Below, in pieces: positions 6,693-15,220 of a DNA stretch of 40,058 nt; position 1 is the stretch's first letter, and each line of letters begins with the position of its first letter. The notes below the pieces were generated by a model. It was not told the DNA's origin. It was given only the letters and a program-made list of their open reading frames with translations, and searched no databases. Source of the DNA: CAYMQB01 sp964392665 (GTDB taxonomy: Bacteria; Hydrothermota; E44-bin80); contig CAYMQB010000024.1 of assembly GCA_964392665.1 (NCBI GenBank), positions 1 through 40,058 on the forward strand. The letters run 5' to 3'. The position numbers and the translations under genes are program-made.

Positions 6693-7712
6693 ATGATGAA
6701 TACGGAAAAAGATATCAAAATACTGAAGAACCTTATATTGGATGAGTTGTCTGCTGCAACTTCAGAAAAGCAAGTTGAAACGCTGAAAACCAAATACCTT
6801 GGTAGAAAAGGTGTAATAACCCAAAAACTAAAGGAAATTAAGGACATTAAGATAGAAGAAAGACCTATCTATGGGAAATCATTGAACACGCTAAAAAAAT
6901 TCTGTGAGCAAGAAATAGCAAAAAAGCTAAAAGAGGTAACGGCAAAACTTGAGAACAAGACGGAATTCTTCGATTGGACAATGCCCGGTGAACGCAAATG
7001 GATAGGCCACACGCATCCTTTAACTCAAACAATGGATGAAGTTATAGAAGTATTTTTGAGGATGGGCTTCTCCGTTGAATACGGACCTGATGTCGAGACA
7101 GACTTTTACAATTTCGAAGCACTAAATATGCCCAGAGACCATCCATCGAGAGATATACAGGATACTTTCTATATCGAAAATGATCTGCTGTTAAGAACAC
7201 AAACTTCACCTGTACAAATACGGATTATGGAAAGTAGTAAACCACCAATCAGAATAATATCACCAGGAAGATGCTACAGAGTTGATGCTTTCGATGCCTC
7301 TCACTCACCGGTTTTTCATCAAATAGAGGGGCTTTATGTCGACGAGGGTGTATCCCTAAAAGACCTCATGTCAACTCTCACGACCTTTGCAAAGGCAACT
7401 TACGGCACATCTACGAAGACTAAGTTTGTTCCGCACTATTTTCCATTTACCGAGCCTAGCGCCGAAATGAATGTTTCCTGCCCCTTTTGCAAAGGAAAGG
7501 GTTGCAGTACCTGTAAACATACCGGATGGATCGAAATTCTTGGATGTGGAATGGTTCACCCAGAGGTGTTTAAGCATTCAGGTATTGACGAAAATAAATA
7601 CACCGGTTTTGCATTCGGAATGGGAATAGATAGAATTTGTATGATAAAAAACGGAATTAAGGATATGAGACTGTTGTTTGAGAATGACATCCGTTTTCTC
7701 GAACAGTTTTAA
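6693..7712 (+). CDS. pheS: Phenylalanine--tRNA ligase alpha subunit
   Basis: 339 aa, full length. The catalytic subunit of the alpha2beta2 PheRS. An N-terminal coiled coil (about 1-90) binds tRNA-Phe. The core has GHTHPLTQTMDEV, the motif 2 region FHQIEGLYVDEGV and motif 3 GFAFGMGIDRICMIKNGIKD. A CPFC...CSTC cysteine cluster (~250-265) resembles the metal-like loop seen in many bacterial PheS. Two adjacent ATGs (6693, 6696) are both possible; neither has a strong ribosome site. It follows rplT by 40 nt and precedes pheT by 11 nt. Confidence 0.96.
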   Translation: MMNTEKDIKILKNLILDELSAATSEKQVETLKTKYLGRKGVITQKLKEIKDIKIEERPIYGKSLNTLKKFCEQEIAKKLKEVTAKLENKTEFFDWTMPGERKWIGHTHPLTQTMDEVIEVFLRMGFSVEYGPDVETDFYNFEALNMPRDHPSRDIQDTFYIENDLLLRTQTSPVQIRIMESSKPPIRIISPGRCYRVDAFDASHSPVFHQIEGLYVDEGVSLKDLMSTLTTFAKATYGTSTKTKFVPHYFPFTEPSAEMNVSCPFCKGKGCSTCKHTGWIEILGCGMVHPEVFKHSGIDENKYTGFAFGMGIDRICMIKNGIKDMRLLFENDIRFLEQF

Positions 7713-7723
7713 ACTGTAATGAG

Positions 7724-9775
7724 ATGAAAATAAGTGTAGAATGGTTGAACGATTTCATTGATGTCGATATAGGTATCGAAGAGCTTTCCGAACGACTCAC
7801 TAAACAGGGACTTGCCGTCGAAGGAGTCGAGCAAATCGGTGATGATTATGTGCTGGACCTTGAAATAACCCCGAATAGACCCGACCTTCTTTCTGTGTTT
7901 GGAATTGCAAGAGAAGTGAAGGCAATGCTTGGCAAAAACCTTAAGCAGAATCCTTTTAACCTGCAAACTGAGCACCTTAAAGACAATTGTGGTGTTTATA
8001 TCGAGATCGAAAATTCTGCAGACTGCCCGAGATATACCGGTTCATTGATGGAAAACATCACAGTGGGATATTCACCAGAGTGGATGCAAAAAAGACTCGA
8101 ATTAAGCGGAATTCGTTCACTCAATAATGTTGTGGATGTGACAAATTATGTACTTCTTGAGATGGGGCATCCGCTGCATGCATTCGATGCAGAGTTTATA
8201 AAGGGAGAAAAAATAGTCGTTAGACGTGCGAGGAGTAATGAAAGTATCGTTACACTCGATGGAATTACTCGCAAGCTTGATGATAGTCTTCTAATGATTG
8301 CAGATAAAGAGAGACCAATTGCAATAGCTGGGATAATGGGTGCAGAAAACAGCGAAATTAATCAAAATACCAGTAACATCTTCATTGAGAGTGCATATTT
8401 CAATCCAGCATTGATAAGAAAGGGAGCAAAAAAGTTAAGGCTCTCCACTGAATCCTCTTTTAGATTCGAAAGAAAGGCAGATATAAATGCACTAATACCC
8501 GCACTCATAAGAGCAAATAAACTTATCGAAGAATTTTGCAATGGAAAACCAAAGGGAGGAATTACTGACATATATGAAGGAAAAACAGAAAAAAGATGTA
8601 AAGTAAGCTTTTCTATAGGATGGCTGAACTCTTTTCTTGGTTCACAACTGAAAAAAGAGCAAATAATGCAGCCATTGGAAAACCTGGACCTCAAATTAAC
8701 AGGAGAAGACCCGATAGAAGTTAGTGCACCATCATTTAGAAGGGACATTGAAATCAAGGAAGACATAGCTGAAGAGGTAATCAGAATGGTTGGTTTTGAT
8801 AAGATCCCGGGCGAAAACAAAATCACATTCGAAAATGTTGGAACAATCCCGGAAAAAAACCTGAAATTCAGAAAAATCAGACGCTGCCTTATTTCTCTAG
8901 GATACAGCGAGACCGTGAATATCAGTTTCGTTTCACTCGATGAAGTCAACAGACTTAATCTCGAATTAGAGCCTTTGGCAATTAGAAATCCGATAACCAC
9001 GAATCTTACACACCTTAGACCAACTCTGCTTATAGGACTTCTTGAAACAGTTAAAAGAAATTTGAATGCAGGAATTCGAGACTTAAGGCTTTTCGAGATA
9101 GGAAATGTCTTCACTCGCAGTAACTCCGGAAATGGGATAGATGAACCACCGTATGTCGCCGGTATCGCATCCGGAAAAATCAAGCGTAGTGGGTGGCGCG
9201 GTGATAATAGACCTATCGATTACTACGACCTTAAAGGTGATGTTGAAAACCTGTTCCATCTTTTGAAAATAAGAGAGCTAAGCCTGGAGCAAAAATATGC
9301 AAACCTTCCTTTTCTTGACGGAACCGTTCTGAAAAATGATAACGAGAAAATTGGATTTTTTGGTTCAATAAAGACAACTGTAACCGATTACTTTGACATA
9401 GCACCGGAGTTATTTGCATTCGAAATTAACCTTAGGAATATCCTTAAACATTTTTCTTTTGATACCAAATTCGCCGATTTTCCGAAATATCCTGCACTGC
9501 TCAGGGATATCTGTTTGACGGTTCCAAACGAAGTTACTCATCAGAACATAGTTAATGTTGTGAAAAAAAGCGCCAGGGGAATGATCGAAAAAGTCCATCT
9601 TTTTGACACATATAACAATGAAAAACTCCAAACTGGAACAAGAAGTTTGACCTATGCTCTTTCCTTCCGCAAAGCGAACAGAACACTAAATGATGAATTG
9701 GTAAATCAAAAAATGCAGGAAATACTCGAAGCACTTCGAACCAAGTTAGGGATCAAACTAAGAGGAGAGGAATAG
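7724..9775 (+). CDS. pheT: Phenylalanine--tRNA ligase beta subunit, lacking the tRNA-binding insert
   Basis: 683 aa, about 110 shorter than the usual ~795. The N-terminal strand-helix unit (1-38, MKISVEWLNDFI...GLAVEGVEQIG) runs directly into VLDLEITPNRPD (43-54). In the usual protein these are separated by the OB-fold EMAPII-like tRNA-binding domain (E. coli ~40-150). The rest is intact: the B3/B4 editing region (STESSFRFERKAD near 241-253), B5 (~290-365), the inactive synthetase-like core and a C-terminal FDX-ACB domain (KFADFPKYPALLRDICL onward). So this is a clean domain loss, not a truncation. Same operon as pheS. Confidence 0.95.
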   Translation: MKISVEWLNDFIDVDIGIEELSERLTKQGLAVEGVEQIGDDYVLDLEITPNRPDLLSVFGIAREVKAMLGKNLKQNPFNLQTEHLKDNCGVYIEIENSADCPRYTGSLMENITVGYSPEWMQKRLELSGIRSLNNVVDVTNYVLLEMGHPLHAFDAEFIKGEKIVVRRARSNESIVTLDGITRKLDDSLLMIADKERPIAIAGIMGAENSEINQNTSNIFIESAYFNPALIRKGAKKLRLSTESSFRFERKADINALIPALIRANKLIEEFCNGKPKGGITDIYEGKTEKRCKVSFSIGWLNSFLGSQLKKEQIMQPLENLDLKLTGEDPIEVSAPSFRRDIEIKEDIAEEVIRMVGFDKIPGENKITFENVGTIPEKNLKFRKIRRCLISLGYSETVNISFVSLDEVNRLNLELEPLAIRNPITTNLTHLRPTLLIGLLETVKRNLNAGIRDLRLFEIGNVFTRSNSGNGIDEPPYVAGIASGKIKRSGWRGDNRPIDYYDLKGDVENLFHLLKIRELSLEQKYANLPFLDGTVLKNDNEKIGFFGSIKTTVTDYFDIAPELFAFEINLRNILKHFSFDTKFADFPKYPALLRDICLTVPNEVTHQNIVNVVKKSARGMIEKVHLFDTYNNEKLQTGTRSLTYALSFRKANRTLNDELVNQKMQEILEALRTKLGIKLRGEE

Positions 9776-9776
9776 A

Positions 9777-9995
9777 ATGACTCACCTTGAAGGCAAAAAT
9801 TCAAACTGGGAAAAGCTACAGGTAAAAATTGAAGAAACCGTCGAGGTTATCCAAAATTTGAGGAAGGAAAAGAAACTGCTCGAAGAAAAAAATACGCATC
9901 TGAATGTAGAAGAGAAAAAGTTTGCAAAACTTAAAAAAGATATGGAGAGAAAAATAAAAGAACTGATCGAAAAGCTTAAAAACTTTGAGGAGTAA
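9777..9995 (+). CDS. Small coiled-coil protein, ZapB-like
   Basis: 72 aa, ATG 1 nt after the pheT stop with GGAGAGGA in place as ribosome site. Almost the whole protein is Lys/Glu-rich heptads (KLQVKIEETVEVIQNLRKEKK...), predicting one long helix that forms a coiled coil. Small coiled coils just upstream of zapA are often annotated ZapB-like and thought to join the Z-ring layer; here that rests on size, composition and position only, because coiled coils give little sequence specificity. Confidence 0.6.
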   Translation: MTHLEGKNSNWEKLQVKIEETVEVIQNLRKEKKLLEEKNTHLNVEEKKFAKLKKDMERKIKELIEKLKNFEE

Positions 9996-10039
9996 TTCGT
10001 ATATGTTGGCCTGGATCAAAACAATAGGATTTCGTTAAA

Positions 10040-10324
10040 ATGGAAAAAGAAAAAAGAACTGTAAGTTTTAATATCCTTGGAGAGGAATATAAAATAGCGA
10101 CAGACCTTGATCAAGAAACAACTTTACGTATCGCAGAATATGTTAACGAAAAGATAGAGGATACCGCAAAAAAAGTTGGCTACGCATCCTTAACAAAAAT
10201 TGCGGTTATCACGGCACTCAACATAGCAAGAGAGCTTTTCCTTGAGAAGAAAGATGCCGAATTGCTCGATGAAACAATTGGAAAAACTTGCGAACGAATA
10301 GAAAGAGTATTGAAAGGTGAATAA
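10040..10324 (+). CDS. zapA: Cell division protein ZapA
   Basis: 94 aa, usual length. ZapA crosslinks FtsZ filaments at midcell. The N-terminal globular part has the family pattern VSFNILGEEYKIATD and LRIAEYVNEKIED, followed by KIAVITALNIARELF and a C-terminal helix that would form the dimeric/tetrameric coiled coil. It lies 44 nt after the coiled-coil gene, and a 6S-like RNA follows, the zapA-ssrS arrangement known from many bacteria. Confidence 0.88.
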   Translation: MEKEKRTVSFNILGEEYKIATDLDQETTLRIAEYVNEKIEDTAKKVGYASLTKIAVITALNIARELFLEKKDAELLDETIGKTCERIERVLKGE

Positions 10325-10332
10325 TTATTTTC

Positions 10333-10361
10333 TTGATTATGCTGACGAGATCTGTTATAGT
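10333..10361 (+). promoter_or_regulatory. Promoter of the 6S-like RNA
   Basis: TTGATT at 10333-10338 and TATAGT at 10356-10361 with a 17-nt spacer. It starts 9 nt after the zapA stop and would initiate near 10368, just before the closing stem. Confidence 0.8.
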
Positions 10362-10367
10362 AGATAA

Positions 10368-10566
10368 ACATAGAACACGATAACCCTACCGTGTTCGTGA
10401 TGATTAGTTTGATCTTGAGCCAACGCCTGAGTAAAGGGAGCTGGTAGCTTCTCTTCAAGAGCATGCCTCTCTTTGAAGCGGTAGCCAGGTGAGAGTTGCG
10501 AGGCACCCACCTTATTACTTAGGTTCAGATACGACTTCTCACACGGCACAATGGTAGGGTTTTATA
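10368..10566 (+). ncRNA. ssrS: 6S-like RNA (ssrS)
   Basis: About 195 nt without an ORF, with its own promoter. The ends pair: AACCCTACC (10382-10390) with GGTAGGGTT (10553-10561), extended by GTGTT/GGCAC and GTG/CAC across small bulges. An apical arm is closed by CTGG (10441-10444)/CCAG (10485-10488) and GCTTC/GAAGC, leaving large unpaired flanks between the two helices. A long rod with a central bubble, directly downstream of zapA, is the 6S RNA pattern; 6S mimics an open promoter and sequesters sigma70-RNA polymerase. The last stem runs into TTTTATATA, which could serve as a 3' end. I infer the identity from structure and position; primary sequence gives little. Confidence 0.65.
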
Positions 10567-10586
10567 TATAGGAGGTGAATGTTAAA

Positions 10587-12149
10587 ATGATAACCAAATT
10601 AGCTTTTTTCATACCCATTCTGGTGGGAATTGTGATGTTCTTCATCGGTTTCCTTGTAAGAGACCTGATGAGAAGAGCAAATATAAGAAAAGCACAAAAC
10701 ATAGCCGATAAAATATTGGAGAACGCAAAACAGCAAGCCGAGAATTACCAGAAAACCTCGGCCGATGAAATGCAGAAAAAGTGGGCACAGAAAAAACAGG
10801 AATTCGAATGGGAAACGAAAAACAGAAGACGCGAAATGACACAGTCCGAGAAGAGGATCAACGAAAGAGAAATAAATATCGAGAGAAAAAATAATTTAAT
10901 GATGAGAAAGGAAAAAGAAATCATCCAGAGAGAAAGAGTGCTTATCCAGAAAGAAAAATCCGTCAGGCTTAAAGACTCAAGATACAACAACCTTTTAAGG
11001 GAAGAAAACGAAAAATTAGAGCGAATATCAGGAATGACGGGTGAACAGGCAAAAAGGCAACTTATGGATAACCTGAAAGATCAGGCAAAATACGAATCTG
11101 CGAAGATGATAAGGGAAATCAAAGAAAAGGCTACTCGGGAAGGTGAAAAAAAAGCACAGGAGATAATAACATTGGCAGTACAGCGGTCTGCAATGGAACA
11201 TGTCTCGGAATCAACCGTGTCGGTTGTTGCCCTCCCCAATGACGAAATGAAAGGAAGAATAATCGGTAGGGAAGGAAGAAATATCAGAGCATTTGAAAAC
11301 CTGACAGGTGTGGAGGCAATAGTCGATGATACACCGGGTGCCGTAACCCTTTCTGGTTTTGACCCGATTAGAAGGGAAATTGCAAAACGCTCTTTAGAGA
11401 AGTTAGTTGCGGATGGAAGAATTCATCCGGCACGTATTGAGGAAATAATAGACAAAACAAGAAAGGAAATCGAAGAATCTATAAAGACAACCGGGGAAGA
11501 TACTGTAATGGACATGGCAATAACTGGAATTCATCCAGAATTGGTCAGGTACCTTGGGCGCCTGAAATTTAGAACAAGTTATGGTCAAAATGTTCTTCTT
11601 CACTCCACAGAAGTGGCAACAATTGCAACATTAATGGCAGGAGAACTTCAGCTTGATTCTGAGGATGCAAAGAGGGCTGGACTACTGCACGATATCGGTA
11701 AAGCAGTGGACCAAAATTACGAAGGAACCCATGCAAAAATAGGTGCTGAGCTTGCCGAAAAATATGGTGAGTCACACACCGTCGTAAATGCAATAGCAGC
11801 ACACCACGAAGAAGCAGATGCAGAAACGCCTATTGCTGTGCTCATACAGGCTGCAGACACTATCTCAGGAGCAAGACCCGGCGCAAGAAGGGAAACACTC
11901 GAAGCATACATCAAAAGATTGGAAAGGTTGGAAGAAATTGCCCTTTCCTTTGACGGTGTTTCGAAATCTTATGCAATGCAGGCAGGTAGAGAAATAAGGA
12001 TAGTAGTCGAGCCAGAAAAATTGGATGATTTTAGATGCAAGGAACTCGCCGATAACATTGCGAAAAAGATCGAATCCGAACTCAAATATCCTGGGCAGAT
12101 AAAAGTAACCGTAATCAGAGAAACGAGAGCCGTGGAGTTCGCAAAATAG
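10587..12149 (+). CDS. rny: Ribonuclease Y
   Basis: 520 aa from ATG 10587, 9 nt after GGAGGTG. The in-frame GTG at 10575 lies inside that ribosome site and is rejected. RNase Y is a membrane-anchored endonuclease that initiates mRNA decay. Order: N-terminal membrane helix (FFIPILVGIVMFFIGFLV region), a long charged coiled coil to ~residue 190, a KH domain (GRIIGREGRNIRAFENLTGV), then an HD domain with LLHSTEVA, AGLLHDIGKAVD and AIAAHHEEAD. All HD metal ligands appear present. A perfect hairpin covers the stop codon. Confidence 0.96.
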   Translation: MITKLAFFIPILVGIVMFFIGFLVRDLMRRANIRKAQNIADKILENAKQQAENYQKTSADEMQKKWAQKKQEFEWETKNRRREMTQSEKRINEREINIERKNNLMMRKEKEIIQRERVLIQKEKSVRLKDSRYNNLLREENEKLERISGMTGEQAKRQLMDNLKDQAKYESAKMIREIKEKATREGEKKAQEIITLAVQRSAMEHVSESTVSVVALPNDEMKGRIIGREGRNIRAFENLTGVEAIVDDTPGAVTLSGFDPIRREIAKRSLEKLVADGRIHPARIEEIIDKTRKEIEESIKTTGEDTVMDMAITGIHPELVRYLGRLKFRTSYGQNVLLHSTEVATIATLMAGELQLDSEDAKRAGLLHDIGKAVDQNYEGTHAKIGAELAEKYGESHTVVNAIAAHHEEADAETPIAVLIQAADTISGARPGARRETLEAYIKRLERLEEIALSFDGVSKSYAMQAGREIRIVVEPEKLDDFRCKELADNIAKKIESELKYPGQIKVTVIRETRAVEFAK

Positions 12150-12162
12150 GTTTTGAACCTAT
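12146..12162 (+). terminator. Stem-loop over the rny stop codon
   Basis: ATAGGTT TTG AACCTAT, a perfect 7-bp stem with a 3-nt loop that includes the TAG stop. It has no T-tract, so it is more likely an mRNA-stabilising or processing structure between rny and ymdB than an intrinsic terminator. Confidence 0.4.
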
Positions 12163-12236
12163 ACGAAACAATGAATATCGACTTGTGAACAATGTAGGAG
12201 GGGTTTGCTAACCCAGATAATATGGGATTGTGATAG

Positions 12237-13028
12237 ATGAGAATATTGGTAATTGGTGATATAGTTGGAAGACCCGGTAAATATATACTTTCGGAACTTT
12301 TAAAGGAGCTTAAACAGGAACTTGCCGTCGATTTTACCATAGCAAACGGTGAAAATGCAGCAGGTGGTTTTGGTATAACACCCAATATAGCAAGAAAAAT
12401 TCGTTCCTTTGGAGTTGACTGTATTACGAGTGGAAACCATGTTTGGGATAAAAAAGATGTATTAGAGGTCTTTGATAAAATGGATTTTCTATTAAGGCCT
12501 GCCAATTATCCCCCAATGGTTCCTGGAAAGGGACATAAGATCTTTCATTTAGAAGACGGAAGCAATCTTGCAGTGATAAACCTTCAAGGAAGAGCTTACC
12601 TGAAAACCATCGATTGTCCCTTTAGAGTAGGAGAAAAACTTGTGAATGAATTAAGCAAAGAAACGAACATCATCATAATAGATTTTCATGCCGAAACAAC
12701 AGCAGAGAAAAAGGCTTTTGCCTGGTTTGTCGATGGTAAAGTTTCTCTTCTTTTTGGAACCCATACACACGTTCAAACTGCCGATGAATGCATACTGCCA
12801 AATGGAACAGGCTACATAACGGATGTGGGTATGACAGGCGCTTTCGACTCAGTGATTGGAGTGAAAAAGCATGCGTCCATTACTTACTTCCTGACTCAAA
12901 CACCCCAGAGATTCGATTCTGCAAAAGACGACAGAAGATTGAACGCAATTTTGGTGGACATCGACAGTTCCACTGGTCGAACTACTAAAATCGAAAGAAT
13001 AGAACGGAGGATTGCAGATGACGACTAA
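12237..13028 (+). CDS. ymdB: YmdB family metallophosphoesterase
   Basis: 263 aa, full length for the TIGR00282/YmdB family. These are binuclear-metal phosphodiesterases; B. subtilis YmdB hydrolyses 2',3'-cAMP and affects biofilm choice. All expected ligands are visible: D8 (GDIVGRPG), E39-N40 (ANGENAAGGFGI), N67-H68 (TSGNHVWDKK), the DFHAETTAEK His and GTHTHVQTADE. It lies directly after rny, the widely conserved rny-ymdB pairing. Two in-frame stop codons sit just upstream of the ATG, so the start is fixed; the ribosome site is weak. A better AGGAGGGG lies 33 nt upstream, before an 11-codon frame that ends on the ymdB ATG. Confidence 0.93.
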   Translation: MRILVIGDIVGRPGKYILSELLKELKQELAVDFTIANGENAAGGFGITPNIARKIRSFGVDCITSGNHVWDKKDVLEVFDKMDFLLRPANYPPMVPGKGHKIFHLEDGSNLAVINLQGRAYLKTIDCPFRVGEKLVNELSKETNIIIIDFHAETTAEKKAFAWFVDGKVSLLFGTHTHVQTADECILPNGTGYITDVGMTGAFDSVIGVKKHASITYFLTQTPQRFDSAKDDRRLNAILVDIDSSTGRTTKIERIERRIADDD

Positions 13029-13887
13029 GATAATCGACGGCAGAGCAATAGCAAAGGAAATAAGGCAGGATTTATTGCAACAAATCCAGAAGCTTGCTCT
13101 CAAGAACGCTACTTTAAGATTGGCAATTATCCACATAGGTGATAATCCAGCAAGTCTATCCTATACGAAATCCATTCAAAAACTGTCCGCAAAACTAAAC
13201 GTCGAAACAGAAGTTCATAAATTCGAAGAGAATAGCGACATCACAGCCGTATTTGGAGAAATAAGAAAAGTTGCTCGTAATCCGGGAATTACAGGTGTTA
13301 TCATCCAGGAACCCATACCTTCAAGTTTCAAAAAAGAAGATATTGTAATGGAAATCCCTTCTTCAAAGGATATAGACTGCATGAATCCTGTTAATCTTGG
13401 CAAAGTTCTAAGAGGGGATTATCTTTTTGCTCCCTCTACCCCACTCGGAGTTCTAAAGATACTTGATTACGAAAATATCGAAGTCCAGGCAAAACATACT
13501 GTTATCATCGGTAGAAGCACTATCGTTGGAAAACCTCTCGCAAATCTCCTTCTTATAAAAGGAAAGGGAGGTAACGCAACTGTTACAGTATGTCATTCAA
13601 GAACAAGCAACCTGTCGGAATTTACAAAAGCTGCTGACATTCTTGTTGTTGCCATAGGAAAAGCAAATTTCATAACCGGTGATATGGTTAAAACAGGTGC
13701 AGTTGTCATAGATGTGGGAATAAACGACTTCGTTAACGATGAAGGAAAACATAAATTAACAGGCGATGTTGACTTCGATTCCATGATGGGTATTGCTTCA
13801 TCTATCACACCTGTCCCTGGCGGCGTGGGGCCTGTTACAACACTTATGCTTCTGTTCAACCTGCTGAAAACAGCAGGGGACAAATAA
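13018..13887 (+). CDS. folD: FolD: methylene-THF dehydrogenase / methenyl-THF cyclohydrolase
   Basis: 289 aa from ATG 13018, 7 nt after GGAGG; it overlaps the ymdB stop. It interconverts methylene-, methenyl- and 10-formyl-THF with NADP. Seen: GDNPASLSY (41-49), the substrate-site IQEPIP, SSKDIDCMNPVNLG, TPLGVLKIL, the Rossmann segment VIIGRSTIVGKPLA, VCHSRT and PVPGGVGPVTTLML. Oddity: aligned on conserved Tyr49, the catalytic Lys four residues later (Lys54 in E. coli, Lys56 in human) is Ile53; Lys lie at 51 and 55 instead. Dehydrogenase function is likely, cyclohydrolase activity is open. Confidence 0.95.
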   Translation: MTTKIIDGRAIAKEIRQDLLQQIQKLALKNATLRLAIIHIGDNPASLSYTKSIQKLSAKLNVETEVHKFEENSDITAVFGEIRKVARNPGITGVIIQEPIPSSFKKEDIVMEIPSSKDIDCMNPVNLGKVLRGDYLFAPSTPLGVLKILDYENIEVQAKHTVIIGRSTIVGKPLANLLLIKGKGGNATVTVCHSRTSNLSEFTKAADILVVAIGKANFITGDMVKTGAVVIDVGINDFVNDEGKHKLTGDVDFDSMMGIASSITPVPGGVGPVTTLMLLFNLLKTAGDK

Positions 13888-13961
13888 ACCACTTTTCCAA
13901 TTCGAATATCTAATCACTCCACTTTTAAAATATTCCACACATTTATTGTAATGGATTTTCT

Positions 13962-13990
13962 TTGACAACTCGCGAAATATTTGTTAACAT
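13962..13990 (+). promoter_or_regulatory. Promoter of xseA, predicted leaderless
   Basis: TTGACA at 13962-13967 and TAACAT at 13985-13990, spacer 17. The xseA ATG at 13997 is 6 nt after the -10, exactly where +1 should fall, and there is no ribosome site. Confidence 0.7.
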
Positions 13991-13996
13991 TAAATT

Positions 13997-15220
13997 ATGA
14001 AAGAACAAATTTACACAGTCAGAGAGGCTACAAGACTTGTCAAGAATCTCATCGAACAGGGAATTGACTTCATCTGGATTAAAGGAGAACTTTCGAATTT
14101 CAAAGCTCATTCATCCGGGCATTTCTATTTCTCGCTAAAGGATGAATTTTCTCAACTCTCCTGCGTTATGTTCCGTGAAGAAAACAGGAAAATTCTTTTC
14201 AAACCTGAGAATGGTATTGAAGTATTGGTAAACGGAAGAGTTGGTGTTTACGAAAAACAGGGCGTATACCAATTATATGTATACGATATGAAACCTGTTG
14301 GAATGGGAGAGCTTGCCCTGAAATTCGAGGCGCTAAAAAAGAAACTTAAAGCGGAAGGGCTTTTTGCAGAATCTCACAAACAAGATATGCCTTCTTTCCC
14401 ATTGAAGATCGGTGTTGCCACTGCAAGCACCGGTGCTGCAATTCAAGATATACTAAATATTTTGACAAGACGTGCTCCTTATGTTCAGGTGATTATTCGT
14501 CCTGTGAGGGTTCAAGGTAAGGGAGCTTCCGAAGAGATCGTAACAGCAATAAACGATTTCAACGAATATAAAGATATCGACCTTTTGATTATTGGAAGGG
14601 GAGGAGGCTCGGTCGAGGACCTGTGGGCGTTTAACGAGGAGATGCTGGCAAGAGCAATCTATAATTCCAGAATACCTATAATTTCAGCCGTTGGGCATGA
14701 AATCGATTTTACAATATCTGATTTTACTGCAGATCTGAGAGCACCAACACCTTCCGCTGCCGCCGAACTTGCTGTAAAGGACAGAGAAGACATTCTCGAA
14801 GGTATTAATCATTCACTCCAAATTATGGAAAAATCACTCGTTTCCAATCTCCAAAACAGGTATGAAAAATTGAACAACCTGGTAAAAAGATACGGGATTG
14901 CCAGGATAAAAGATATGATGCGAGAAAGAAAACAGACAATCGATGAGTATTCCAGGAGACTAAACTCCCATATATCCAATTCCTTCTTAATGAACGGTCA
15001 AATCATAGATGGACTGACAAAAAGAATAATGGGACTTAATCCCGAAGCGGTAAAGAGAAGGGGCTATGCAATTGTGCGAAGATTACCGGACGAAAATGTT
15101 GTAATGCAAAGTAAAAACGTCAATCTTTATGATAGGCTTAAACTCGAATTGTCTGATGGAAATCTAAGAGTAATTGTTGATAAAAAAATGAGTGAAAAAA
15201 AGAGGAGTAATCCAAAATGA
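13997..15220 (+). CDS. xseA: Exodeoxyribonuclease VII large subunit
   Basis: 407 aa. The large subunit of the single-strand-specific exonuclease involved in mismatch and recombination repair. The N-terminal OB fold starts correctly at this ATG (WIKGELSNFKAHSSGHFYFSLKD). The catalytic domain carries GVATASTGAAIQDI, IIGRGGGSVEDLWAFNEE, SAVGHEIDFTISDFTADLRAPTPSAAAE, then the coiled-coil region and the C-terminal GYAIV segment. No xseB small-subunit gene follows; the next gene overlaps by ATGA and is a lipoprotein, so XseB must lie elsewhere or be missing. Confidence 0.95.
   Translation: MKEQIYTVREATRLVKNLIEQGIDFIWIKGELSNFKAHSSGHFYFSLKDEFSQLSCVMFREENRKILFKPENGIEVLVNGRVGVYEKQGVYQLYVYDMKPVGMGELALKFEALKKKLKAEGLFAESHKQDMPSFPLKIGVATASTGAAIQDILNILTRRAPYVQVIIRPVRVQGKGASEEIVTAINDFNEYKDIDLLIIGRGGGSVEDLWAFNEEMLARAIYNSRIPIISAVGHEIDFTISDFTADLRAPTPSAAAELAVKDREDILEGINHSLQIMEKSLVSNLQNRYEKLNNLVKRYGIARIKDMMRERKQTIDEYSRRLNSHISNSFLMNGQIIDGLTKRIMGLNPEAVKRRGYAIVRRLPDENVVMQSKNVNLYDRLKLELSDGNLRVIVDKKMSEKKRSNPK

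Noticed and set aside
8362..9183. 273-aa open frame on the minus strand inside pheT
   Set aside because: Shadow of the pheT frame; composition is Ser/Leu/Phe-rich as expected for the opposite strand and there is no ribosome site.
10575..10586. GTG start for rny giving four extra residues
   Set aside because: The GTG is part of the GGAGGTG ribosome site of the ATG at 10587.
11969..12505. 178-aa minus-strand frame across rny and ymdB
   Set aside because: Antisense shadow of two clear genes with no start signal.
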